From Methyloversatilis discipulorum (lineage in GTDB: Bacteria; Pseudomonadota; Gammaproteobacteria; Burkholderiales; Rhodocyclaceae), in NCBI RefSeq assembly GCF_018780585.1, contig NZ_JADMJL010000023.1, positions 1-32,027 on the forward strand: a stretch of DNA of 32,027 nt. The letters run 5' to 3'. Positions 25,421 to 32,027 of the stretch are shown one piece after another. Under the pieces are notes generated by a model. That model was not told where the DNA came from. It ran no database searches and saw nothing but the letters and a program-made list of their open reading frames with translations. The first letter of the stretch is position 1, and each line of letters opens with the position of its first letter. The position numbers and the translations under genes were made by a program.

Positions 25421-27322
25421 ATGCCGCTGATCACCCTCGACAATGCCTGCCTTGCCTTCGGCGACCTGCCACTGCTGGACCACACCGCGCTGGTGGTCGA
25501 ACCAGGCGAGCGGCTGGCGCTGATCGGCCGCAACGGCACTGGCAAGTCCAGCCTGCTGAAAATCCTCGCAGGCGATGCGGCACTCGACGACGGCATCGTC
25601 TGGCGTCAGCCCGGCACGAAGATCGCCTACGTTGCGCAGGAGCCGCAGTTCGCCGCCGGTGCCCGCGTGTTCGATGCCATCGCGCAGGGCCTGGGCGAGC
25701 TGTCGCAACTGCTGATCGACTATCACGACGTGGCCGAGGCGGTCGCGCACGGCGACGAGAGCAAGCTCGACCGCATGGCCGAACTGCAGGACGCGCTGGA
25801 GCACCACCAGGCCTGGCGTTTCGAGCAGCGCATCGAACAGGCGCTGGTGCGGCTCAACCTGCCGGGCGACGCGACCGTGGAATCACTGTCCGGCGGCATG
25901 CTCAAGCGCGTGGCGCTGGCGCGCGCGCTGGTCGCCGAGCCGGACATGCTGCTGCTGGACGAACCGACCAACCACCTCGACCTCGACGGCATCGCCTGGC
26001 TGGAAGCGCTGCTCAACGATTTCCGCGGCGCCAGCCTGGTCATCACGCACGACCGGCGCTTCCTCGACAGCTTTGCCACCCGGATCATCGAACTGGACCG
26101 CGGCCTGCTGCGCAGCTACCCCGGCCGCTACGCGCAGTACGTCGCGCGCAAGGCCGACGAACTGGCGGCCGAGGCGCTGGAATCGGCACGGGCCGACAAG
26201 CTGCTGGCGCAGGAGGAGGTGTGGATACGCAAGGGCGTCGAGGCGCGCCGCACGCGGGCCCAGTTCCGTGTAAAGCGGCTCGACGAACTGCGCGCACGGC
26301 GCGAGGCGCGGCGCGAACAGATGGGACGCGCCCGCATCGGGCTGGATCGCGGCGAAGCGTCCGGCGAACTGGTGGCGGAACTGGAGGGCGTGAGCAAGCG
26401 CTACGGCGATCGCCCCATCGTTCGCGACTTCTCGACCCGCATCGTGCGTGGCGACAAGGTGGGCCTGATCGGCCCGAACGGCGCTGGCAAGACCACGCTG
26501 CTCAAGCTCATCCTCGGTCAGCTGGAGGCGGACGAAGGGCGTGTGCGCACCGGCAGCCGCATCCAGGTCGCCTACTTCGACCAGTTCCGCACCCAGCTCG
26601 ACGAATCGGCCACGCTGGCCGAGGTGATCAGCCCGGGTTCGGATTTTGTCGAGATCGGCGGCAAGCGCACGCACGTGATCGGCTATCTCGGCGACTTCCT
26701 GTTCCCGCCTCAGCGCGCGCGCGCCAAGGTCGAGTCGCTGTCCGGCGGCGAGCGCAACCGGCTGCTGCTGGCGCGGTTGTTCGCGCGACCGGCCAACGTG
26801 CTGGTGCTGGACGAGCCGACCAACGACCTCGACATGGAAACGCTGGACCTGCTCGAACAGCTGCTGCAGGACTACGACGGCACGGTGCTGCTGGTGTCGC
26901 ACGACCGCGCCTTCCTCGACGCCGTCGTGACGCAGACCATCGCCTACGAAGGTGACGGTCGCTGGCGCGAATATGTCGGCGGCTACAGCGACTGGATTGC
27001 CCAGCGCCCGGCCGCGCCGGCGTCGCCCGCCGCCACGCCGGCAAAATCAGCGCCGCCAGCGCCCGCGGCTTCGCCGGTCAAGGCCGACAAGCCGGCCGCG
27101 GCGCCGAAGAGCAAGCTCAGCTTCAAGGAACAGAAGGAACTGGACAGCTTGCCCGACCGTATCGCTGCGCTGGAGGACGAACAGACCTCACTGACCGCAC
27201 GGTTGTCGAGCGGCGCATTGGCCGGTCCCGAAGCGGCCGTCGTGTCGACCCGGCTGGGCGCGCTGGCGGCCGAAATCGACGCCGCCATGCTGCGCTGGGA
27301 AGAACTGGAATCGCGTCGCTGA
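25421..27322 (+). CDS. uup: ABC-F ATPase Uup
   Basis: The 633-residue cytosolic ABC-F protein belongs to a family acting on the ribosome; Uup is also linked to transposon precise excision and DNA-branch processing in E. coli (635 residues). There are two ATPase cassettes. Cassette 1 has Walker A GRNGTGKS (36-43), signature LSGGMLKRVALARAL and Walker B MLLLDEPTNHLD. The interdomain linker is Arg/Glu-rich. Cassette 2 has GPNGAGKT (about 350-357), SGGERNRLLLARLF and VLVLDEPTNDLD. An Ala/Pro/Lys linker then leads to the C-terminal coiled coil (about 565-633, KLSFKEQKELDSLPDRIAALEDEQ) that distinguishes Uup from EttA and YheS. No membrane domain is present. It follows the flippase-like gene by 65 bases. 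Confidence 0.93.
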   Translation: MPLITLDNACLAFGDLPLLDHTALVVEPGERLALIGRNGTGKSSLLKILAGDAALDDGIVWRQPGTKIAYVAQEPQFAAGARVFDAIAQGLGELSQLLIDYHDVAEAVAHGDESKLDRMAELQDALEHHQAWRFEQRIEQALVRLNLPGDATVESLSGGMLKRVALARALVAEPDMLLLDEPTNHLDLDGIAWLEALLNDFRGASLVITHDRRFLDSFATRIIELDRGLLRSYPGRYAQYVARKADELAAEALESARADKLLAQEEVWIRKGVEARRTRAQFRVKRLDELRARREARREQMGRARIGLDRGEASGELVAELEGVSKRYGDRPIVRDFSTRIVRGDKVGLIGPNGAGKTTLLKLILGQLEADEGRVRTGSRIQVAYFDQFRTQLDESATLAEVISPGSDFVEIGGKRTHVIGYLGDFLFPPQRARAKVESLSGGERNRLLLARLFARPANVLVLDEPTNDLDMETLDLLEQLLQDYDGTVLLVSHDRAFLDAVVTQTIAYEGDGRWREYVGGYSDWIAQRPAAPASPAATPAKSAPPAPAASPVKADKPAAAPKSKLSFKEQKELDSLPDRIAALEDEQTSLTARLSSGALAGPEAAVVSTRLGALAAEIDAAMLRWEELESRR

Positions 27323-27371
27323 GCCCGGTTTCTGTCGGATTTATTTACAGCGCCTGGCCCGGAGAACGGTG

Positions 27372-27384
27372 CTATCCGAGATAG
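27372..27384. promoter_or_regulatory. Candidate activator site upstream of the sigma-54 promoter
   Basis: CTATC-CGA-GATAG is a perfect 5-bp inverted repeat centred near -79 relative to the start expected from the sigma-54 promoter at 27431. This is where enhancer-binding activators commonly bind. PrsR, the PEP-CTERM system activator, is a candidate on family grounds only. Confidence 0.35.
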
Positions 27385-27430
27385 GTAAAAAACTTCATAT
27401 ATTTCAGTTTTGTGTAACACCCTGTTTTTC

Positions 27431-27446
27431 TGGAATATGACTTGCT
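27431..27446 (+). promoter_or_regulatory. Sigma-54 (-24/-12) promoter of the PEP-CTERM gene
   Basis: TGGAAT-ATGAC-TTGCT has the invariant GG (27432-27433) and GC (27444-27445) separated by exactly ten bases, in an A/T-rich region 66 bases before the start codon. PEP-CTERM genes in betaproteobacteria are known to be driven by RpoN with the PrsK/PrsR two-component system, which fits. Confidence 0.75.
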
Positions 27447-27511
27447 ACACGATCGATGACAGCTCGGGAAAATTTCCCTTGTCGTCGTGACAAGAACCCA
27501 GGAGACAGATC

Positions 27512-28645
27512 ATGACCATCCCCTTCCGCCGGAAGGTTCGTCTCGCCGCACTGGCTGCGGCCCTTGCCGGCATCAACGCCGCACACGCCGCACCGACCGT
27601 CGATCTTGAGAACGTCGGTTGGGTCACCTACGGCGATGCCCGTTCCTATTCGCTGCCGATTTCCGGTCTCGAAGTGATGGCCGGGCCGGGCCAGATCGAT
27701 ATCTTCACCAAACTCGGCCTGGGCGCCGACGGCCAGACCAGTAACGGCACACCCGGTGTCGACGACGCCTTCGACACCCCGCAGGCGAACACCACCGAAG
27801 GCTTCCGCACCACGACCGCAAACGAACCCAACAGTCTGGCCGGTGTGCTTGATGGCAGCTGGGATCGCTCCGGCTGGTGGGATGCCAGCCTGTCGGCACT
27901 CAATGCCGAACTGAACTTCGACGAAAACTCGCTGGTGTTCTTCTTCGCCAACAACGAAATCGGCTCCGGCGAGGACCGCGCCAGTCTGGCGGCGTGGATG
28001 CGCGTCGAGGTGTCGCAGATCAGCACCGGCACCATCCTCGGCCGCTTCGACCTGAGCAATGACTTCGACCAGGATGGCGTGTCGGTCTACGGCGGTCTGC
28101 CGACCTTCGACGGCTCGGGTGGCTCTGGCATCATTCTCGGCGGCTCCGACCTGTACACCGCGCCCGGCGCGCTGACCGAAGCAGGTCGTGTCGAACCGGT
28201 GCTCGCCGATTTCGTGCGCTCCGGTGGTCCGGTCTGTCTGGCAACGGTGCCCGGCGGCGAAGTCATCGTCGATTGCGCCGGTCCCTATGACCGCAAGGTC
28301 GAGCACAATCTGGGTGGTGACCGCGCTGCCTACGCCATCGTGATGACCGAGCTCGACGCACTGATTGCCAGCCTGCTCGGCGGCGATCTGAGCGACTACG
28401 CGATCCATGTCGACTACCGCCTCGGCTGTGGCAGCGAGGACGGCTTCGGTACCGTGCGGGAAGCGCCGCGTCAGAACCAGGACGTCGGCAACTGTTTCGA
28501 CCGGTACGCGCTGAACGGCGGTGACGAGAAGCTGTTCATCGGCACCCAGGCGCATACGGACATCAATGTGCCCGAGCCCGGTTCGCTGGCGCTGATCGCC
28601 GCGGCGCTGGCCGGGGTCGGCGCGCTGCGCCGCCGTCGCGGCTGA
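27512..28645 (+). CDS. PEP-CTERM sorting domain-containing protein
   Basis: The 377-residue exported protein has a signal peptide of about 27 residues (MTIPFRRKVRLAALAAALAGINAAHA). A long body is rich in Gly, Asp and Ser with four cysteines (in GGPVCLATVPGGEVIVDCAG, LGCGSEDG and GNCFDRY). The C-terminal tripartite tag starts VPEPGSLALIAAALAGVGAL and ends RRRR. The tag is recognised by exosortase EpsH/XrtA, which cleaves it and leads to surface or exopolysaccharide-associated deposition. I recognise no catalytic domain in the body. AGGAGA (27500-27505) precedes the ATG. It is transcribed alone, from a sigma-54 promoter, and ends at a strong bidirectional terminator. Exosortase and EPS genes are not in the window. 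Confidence 0.92.
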   Translation: MTIPFRRKVRLAALAAALAGINAAHAAPTVDLENVGWVTYGDARSYSLPISGLEVMAGPGQIDIFTKLGLGADGQTSNGTPGVDDAFDTPQANTTEGFRTTTANEPNSLAGVLDGSWDRSGWWDASLSALNAELNFDENSLVFFFANNEIGSGEDRASLAAWMRVEVSQISTGTILGRFDLSNDFDQDGVSVYGGLPTFDGSGGSGIILGGSDLYTAPGALTEAGRVEPVLADFVRSGGPVCLATVPGGEVIVDCAGPYDRKVEHNLGGDRAAYAIVMTELDALIASLLGGDLSDYAIHVDYRLGCGSEDGFGTVREAPRQNQDVGNCFDRYALNGGDEKLFIGTQAHTDINVPEPGSLALIAAALAGVGALRRRRG

Positions 28646-28673
28646 TCGCGGCTTCTGCGGCACGCCGCACGTG

Positions 28674-28709
28674 AACGACAAAGGCCACCCGCGGGTGGCC
28701 TTTGTCGTT
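28674..28709. terminator. Bidirectional terminator, 17-bp inverted repeat
   Basis: AACGACAAAGGCCACCC (28674-28690) and its perfect complement (28693-28709) are separated by two bases, with AAAG/CTTT flanks giving T runs on both strands. It lies between the convergent PEP-CTERM and HDOD genes and can serve both. Confidence 0.85.
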
Positions 28710-28728
28710 GTGATGGCGTCGGACGGCG

Positions 28729-29598
28729 TCAGTCCGCGTCCGGGGCGGCGTGATCGGGGAGCGTCGGCGGCGGCGAGCCGTCCATCGGCAGACCCAGGCG
28801 GCCGAGCAGCGTTTCGTGGCTGATCCGCAACAGCTCCTCGATGTCCTTGAAATCGTCCGGCAACGCCGGGTCGTCCCAGCCCTTGGCGCTGTGACGGGCC
28901 AGATTGACCGCGTACTGCACGTTGCGTACGCGCGGCGACGGGTGGGCGGAGCCGCCCATCAGTTCGACCAGCAGCGCCGGCAGTCGCCAGGCCTTGGCCA
29001 GCGCCACCTGCAGATCGTGCGAAGTGACGTTGAACACCACCTTCTGCGCGGCCGCCGTGCGCATCGTCGGATTGGCGCGCAGCAGGTCGCGCAGCTTCAG
29101 CGACAGCTTCGGCGCGAACACCCAGCAGAGGATTTCCGCCACGTCGTGAAGCAGCGTGGCGACGGTGATCTCGTCGACGTCGATGTCGTGGCGCATCAGT
29201 GCCCACTCGCGAGCCCAGCCCGACGCCTTGCGCGCCCGCGCGATCACGCGCATGACGCCGAGAAGTGCCTGCGGGTGTGCGTGCAGGTGCTCCTCCAGCG
29301 TCGGGAGCGACTCGAAATGATTGAAGAAGGGCGTGATGCCTATCATCATCAGCGCCCGTTCGATCGTCGTGATGTCGGTATGCTGGCTGCGGCCGCGCTT
29401 CGCTTCGATGAAGGCGAGCACGCGCAGCGTCATCAGCGGATCGTGCAGGATGACTTGGGCGATGGTGCGGGCGCTGACCGTGTTTTCGGTCTCCCGCAAC
29501 TGGGCCAGTTCGCGGGTGGTGCGGGCAAGTACCGGCAGCGGCTTGTCGCTCATGAAAGCGACCCAGCCCTCCAGGGTGGCGTTCGACGCGTCGCGCAT
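28729..29598 (-). CDS. HDOD-domain protein
   Basis: The 289-residue cytosolic protein has an HDOD domain spanning about 12-215: LPVLARTTRELAQL, VSARTIAQVILHDPLMTLRVLAFI, ITTIERALMMIGITPFFNHFE and TVATLLHDVAEILCWVFAP. HDOD domains are related to HD phosphohydrolases but usually lack full metal sites and act as signalling or scaffold modules. A His-Asp pair is still present in LLHDVAEI. The C-terminal 75 residues, ending in a Pro/Asp-rich tail, show no known domain. AGGA lies 8-9 bases before the ATG. No GGDEF, EAL or receiver domain is attached. Specific function cannot be stated. Confidence 0.88.
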   Translation of the reverse strand: MRDASNATLEGWVAFMSDKPLPVLARTTRELAQLRETENTVSARTIAQVILHDPLMTLRVLAFIEAKRGRSQHTDITTIERALMMIGITPFFNHFESLPTLEEHLHAHPQALLGVMRVIARARKASGWAREWALMRHDIDVDEITVATLLHDVAEILCWVFAPKLSLKLRDLLRANPTMRTAAAQKVVFNVTSHDLQVALAKAWRLPALLVELMGGSAHPSPRVRNVQYAVNLARHSAKGWDDPALPDDFKDIEELLRISHETLLGRLGLPMDGSPPPTLPDHAAPDAD

Positions 29599-29714
29599 GT
29601 GTCAGGTCCTGTGGACGATGACCTGTTAACGGCTCCGCGCGCGGCCTACTGAAGAGGTGACGCCATGAAGCGTGTGTCTGTCTGCAAGCTGCGCAGGGCG
29701 TTCACCGGCGGGCC

Positions 29715-29924
29715 TCAGCTTCCGTCGTCGTCCTCGTCGCCGTCGGCGTCCGGCCAGCTGTCGTTGTCGGCGTCGCCATCGGCCTCGGCCACCATCGTCA
29801 TCGCGTTGATCTGCGCGATCTGGTCGAGCAGGCTCGGCATGGCGGGAATGCGCTCGTCCGACTTCAGCGGACGGCGATGATGGCGAAAACCCAGTGTTTC
29901 GGACGTCGGGCGCGGCATGGACAT
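29715..29924 (-). CDS. Small acidic-tailed protein, unknown function
   Basis: 69-residue reading frame with a well-placed AGGAG 7 bases before its ATG. The N-terminal third is basic (LGFRHHRRPLKSDERIP), a short amphipathic segment follows (SLLDQIAQINAMTMVAEA), and the last 20 residues are almost all Asp, Glu, Gly and Ala (DGDADNDSWPDADGDEDDDG). No family is recognised. The acidic tail resembles Asp/Gly calcium-binding or nucleic-acid-mimic tails, but nothing proves either. It is divergent from earP and followed by the HDOD gene in the same direction after 116 bases. An overlapping plus-strand frame (29665-29880) is Ser-rich because it is antisense to the Asp codons. Confidence 0.65.
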   Translation of the reverse strand: MSMPRPTSETLGFRHHRRPLKSDERIPAMPSLLDQIAQINAMTMVAEADGDADNDSWPDADGDEDDDGS

Positions 29925-30039
29925 GTCGGGACTCCTGATACTGTTTGACGGTGGTTGATCGCTGCTGCTCTGCTGATTACGACGTTTGACTCGCGGACTT
30001 GAAGGCATGTCGCACCCTCTTTGTGAAGATTCCTCACTG

Positions 30040-31170
30040 ATGCAGCACCGGCCACGCCCGGATTGCGATCTGTTCTGCCGTGTCGTCGACAACTTCGGCG
30101 ATGCCGGCGTGTGCTGGCGCCTCGCTCGCGCGCTGGCGCGCGAGCACGGCTGGACGGTAAGGCTTTGGATGGACGCGCCACAGGCGCTGGCGCGGATCAA
30201 GCCACAGGGCGCCGACGAGCCGGGCGTCGAGGTGAGGTACTGGACCGATGAGCTGCCCGACTGCGAACCCGCACACTGCGTCATCGAAGCCTTCGCCTGC
30301 CATCTGCCGCCGACCTTCGTCGCGGCGATGGCGGCGCTGGCCGTGCCGCCGCGCTGGATCAATCTCGAATACCTGACGGCCGAAGACTGGGCGGACGGCT
30401 GTCATGGCCTCGCCTCGCAGGACCCGGCCACCGGTCTGACCAAGCACTTCTTCTTCCCCGGCTTCAGCGCGCGCACCGGCGGCCTGTTGCGCGAGCGCGA
30501 CCTGTTTGCCCGACGCGACGCGTGGCGCGCGGATGCCGCGCTGCAGCATGCGACCTGGGCGCGTATCGGCATGCGGCCACAGCCCGGAGCGCTCCAGGTG
30601 TCGCTGTTCAGCTATGAAAGCCCGTCGATGTCGCCCCTGGTCGACGCGCTGGCTGCACGCGCTCAGCCGACCCAGCTCTGGGTGCCTGAGGGCAGGGCGC
30701 TGATCGCGCTGGCCGGCGTGCTGGCGAGGCCACTGGTGGCTGGCGACGATATCCGGCACGGTGCGCTACGGATCTGCGCATTGCCCTTCATGGACCAGGA
30801 CGACTACGACGCGCTGCTCTGGCACTGCGACCTGAACATCGTGCGCGGTGAGGATTCCTTCGTCCGCGCGCAGTGGGCGGCCCGCCCACTGCTGTGGCAC
30901 ATCTATCCGCAGGACGACGGGGCGCATCTGCCCAAGCTCGATGCCTTTCTCGACCGCTACTCGGCCGGCCTCGACCCGGCGCCGGCAGCACGCCTGCGCG
31001 CGCTGCATCACGGCTGGAGCGGGGGGGCGGCGATCGCGTCGGCCGACTGGCTGGCCGCGCTTGCCGACCTGCCGCTGCTGACGGCACACGCGCAGGACTG
31101 GGCGACCCGGCTCGCGGCTATAAGCGACCTCGCAACCCAGCTTGTGTTGTTTAATCAGACACCTATATAA
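30040..31170 (+). CDS. earP: EF-P arginine rhamnosyltransferase EarP
   Basis: The GT-B inverting enzyme transfers rhamnose from dTDP-L-rhamnose to the tip arginine of EF-P. The 376 residues begin [22 protein letters not shown], with Asp17 and Asp21 corresponding to the catalytic aspartates of P. putida EarP. Tyr192 in SLFSYESP and Arg269/Glu271 in [16 protein letters not shown] match the dTDP-contacting residues. The ATG at 30040 is chosen because it begins just before the conserved domain and gives the usual length. ATGs at 29986 and 30007 are possible but add unrelated residues. It is immediately upstream of its substrate gene efp, the conserved arrangement. Confidence 0.95.
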   Translation: MQHRPRPDCDLFCRVVDNFGDAGVCWRLARALAREHGWTVRLWMDAPQALARIKPQGADEPGVEVRYWTDELPDCEPAHCVIEAFACHLPPTFVAAMAALAVPPRWINLEYLTAEDWADGCHGLASQDPATGLTKHFFFPGFSARTGGLLRERDLFARRDAWRADAALQHATWARIGMRPQPGALQVSLFSYESPSMSPLVDALAARAQPTQLWVPEGRALIALAGVLARPLVAGDDIRHGALRICALPFMDQDDYDALLWHCDLNIVRGEDSFVRAQWAARPLLWHIYPQDDGAHLPKLDAFLDRYSAGLDPAPAARLRALHHGWSGGAAIASADWLAALADLPLLTAHAQDWATRLAAISDLATQLVLFNQTPI

Positions 31171-31171
31171 T
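31142..31171 (+). promoter_or_regulatory. Putative efp promoter overlapping the end of earP
   Basis: TTGTGT (31142-31147), an 18-base spacer and a perfect TATAAT (31166-31171) overlap the earP stop codon. The predicted start near 31178 gives a leader of about 70 bases before efp, allowing EF-P to be made in excess of its modifying enzyme. Confidence 0.65.
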
Positions 31172-31250
31172 GCCGGGTTTGCCGCGACGGGCGTTGCAAC
31201 AGGGGTTGCAAAGGTTCGCATGGCGGCCTCAACCCCCACAGGAACACTGC

Positions 31251-31808
31251 ATGAAAACCGCTCAGGAACTGCGCGCCGGCAACGTCGTGAAAATTGGCAA
31301 CGACGCCATGGTCGTGCTCAAGGCCGAATACAACAAGTCGGGCCGCAACGCCGCCGTCGTCAAGATGAAGATGAAGAATCTGCTGACCGGCTCCGGTCAG
31401 GAGACGGTCTACAAGGCCGACGACAAGTTCGACGTGGTCATCCTGGAGCGCCGCGAAGTCACCTACTCGTACTTCGCCGATCCGCTTTACACCTTCATGG
31501 ATGCCGACTACAACCAGTACGAAGTCGAAGCCGAGAACATGGGCGACGCACTGAACTACATCGAAGACGGCATGGCCTGCGAAGTCGTGTTCTACGAAGG
31601 TCGTGCCATCTCGGTCGAACTGCCGAATTCGGTGGTGCGTGAAATCATCTACACCGAGCCGGGCGTCAAGGGCGACACCTCGGGCAAGGTGCTCAAGCCT
31701 GCCAAGATCAACACCGGCTACGAAGTGGCGGTGCCGCTGTTCTGCGATATCGGCGACAAGATCGAAATCGACACCCGCACCGGCGAATACAAGAACCGCG
31801 TGAAGTAA
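31251..31808 (+). CDS. efp: Elongation factor P (Arg32 type)
   Basis: The 185-residue, three-domain tRNA-shaped factor relieves ribosome stalling at consecutive prolines. The domain I loop reads [11 protein letters not shown], placing Arg32 at the tip, as in Pseudomonas and Neisseria EF-P modified by EarP, rather than the Lys34 of E. coli modified by EpmA. Domains II and III include [20 protein letters not shown] and the C-terminal [33 protein letters not shown] (read in parts). AGGAA (31240-31244) lies 6 bases before the ATG at 31251; the longer frame from 31170 is upstream leader. It ends at a strong terminator. Confidence 0.98.
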   Translation: MKTAQELRAGNVVKIGNDAMVVLKAEYNKSGRNAAVVKMKMKNLLTGSGQETVYKADDKFDVVILERREVTYSYFADPLYTFMDADYNQYEVEAENMGDALNYIEDGMACEVVFYEGRAISVELPNSVVREIIYTEPGVKGDTSGKVLKPAKINTGYEVAVPLFCDIGDKIEIDTRTGEYKNRVK

Positions 31809-31852
31809 GCAGCCGATCCGGCCGCGCAGTCGGGCGGTCGGCGGACGAAAGA

Positions 31853-31880
31853 GGCCCTGCCATCGTGCAGGGCTTTTTTT
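31853..31880 (+). terminator. Rho-independent terminator of efp
   Basis: GCCCTGC (31854-31860) pairs with GCAGGGC (31867-31873) across a 6-base loop and runs into seven T residues. A second, weaker AAGCCCG...CGGGCTTTT arrangement follows around 31939-31974. Confidence 0.9.
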
Positions 31881-31986
31881 CGCCCGGTGTCGCTGTCTTG
31901 CATGAGCGGCTCGGCGACCGCGAGAGCGGCCTGAATTCAAGCCCGCAGACCGCAGCCGCCGCGGCCGGGCTTTTGTGGGAGATTCT

Positions 31987-32027
31987 ATGTTCCGGCGCAA
32001 GCGTTTTCGTGCTGTTTCGGGACATAG
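31987..32027 (+). CDS. Start of a CDS cut by the window edge
   Basis: An ATG preceded by GGGAGA (31977-31982) opens a frame reading MFRRKRFRAVSGH up to the window end without a stop. The basic start could precede a membrane helix, but only 13 codons are visible, so neither family nor reality of the gene can be decided. Confidence 0.35.
   Translation, partial: MFRRKRFRAVSGH

Noticed and set aside
27404-29206. 600-codon minus-strand frame over the PEP-CTERM gene
   Set aside because: Antisense shadow that crosses the terminator and part of the HDOD gene in another frame.
29665-29880. Plus-strand 71-codon Ser-rich frame
   Set aside because: Although preceded by a purine-rich site, its Ser run is simply the complement of the Asp codons of the minus-strand small gene, which has the better ribosome binding site.

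Overview
The window is GC-rich and densely coded, and almost certainly comes from a betaproteobacterial chromosome. The thrS-infC-rpmI-rplT-pheS-pheT-ihfA-merR-tRNA-Pro order, the surE-pcm-nlpD-rpoS order, an EarP/EF-P(Arg32) pair, a PEP-CTERM protein and a SoxYZ-like carrier of the quinoprotein-dehydrogenase-associated type together suggest a methylotroph-like member of the Rhodocyclales/Nitrosomonadales (Methyloversatilis-like). That genus guess is inference from gene content only.

Layout. 1-7.8 kb: the 3' end of tRNA-Val(GAC), a terminator, then the translation operon thrS, infC (AUC start), rpmI, rplT, a terminator/attenuator, pheS, pheT, ihfA and a MerR-type regulator, closed by tRNA-Pro(GGG). 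7.9-12.8 kb: an SLC13/DASS carrier followed by the stationary-phase operon surE-pcm-nlpD-rpoS. 12.8-13.27 kb: the only long gene-free stretch, with a REP-like hairpin and three tandem ~85-bp units, each carrying a strong hairpin with one compensatory base-pair change. 13.3-15.5 kb (minus): fliO-P-Q-R, the membrane core of the flagellar export gate, without other flagellar genes beside it in this window. 15.6-17.3 kb: a Crp/Fnr-type regulator divergent from a secreted SoxY-SoxZ fusion, with a near-palindromic candidate operator midway. 17.3-19.8 kb: a Pmp3/YqaE membrane peptide divergent from a monofunctional relA. 19.8-21.9 kb (minus): a chemoreceptor-like protein, a small HExxH protein and tRNA-Arg(CCU). 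21.9-25.4 kb: an envelope glycosylation module (GT-C/GT39-type transferase divergent from an ArnC/GtrB-like GT2 and a flippase-like membrane protein). 25.4-27.3 kb: uup. 27.4-28.7 kb: a PEP-CTERM protein behind a well-spaced sigma-54 promoter, ended by a 17-bp inverted-repeat terminator. 28.7-31.9 kb: an HDOD protein, a 69-residue acidic small protein, earP and efp.

Working together: the first block supplies aminoacylation, initiation and ribosome assembly factors plus IHF. surE-pcm-nlpD-rpoS and relA connect starvation, repair and envelope maintenance. EarP should rhamnosylate Arg32 of the adjacent EF-P, allowing translation through polyproline. The most distinctive accessory signals are the structured tandem repeats after rpoS, the regulator/SoxYZ divergon and the sigma-54-driven PEP-CTERM gene. 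I saw no transposase, phage, CRISPR array or defence system.
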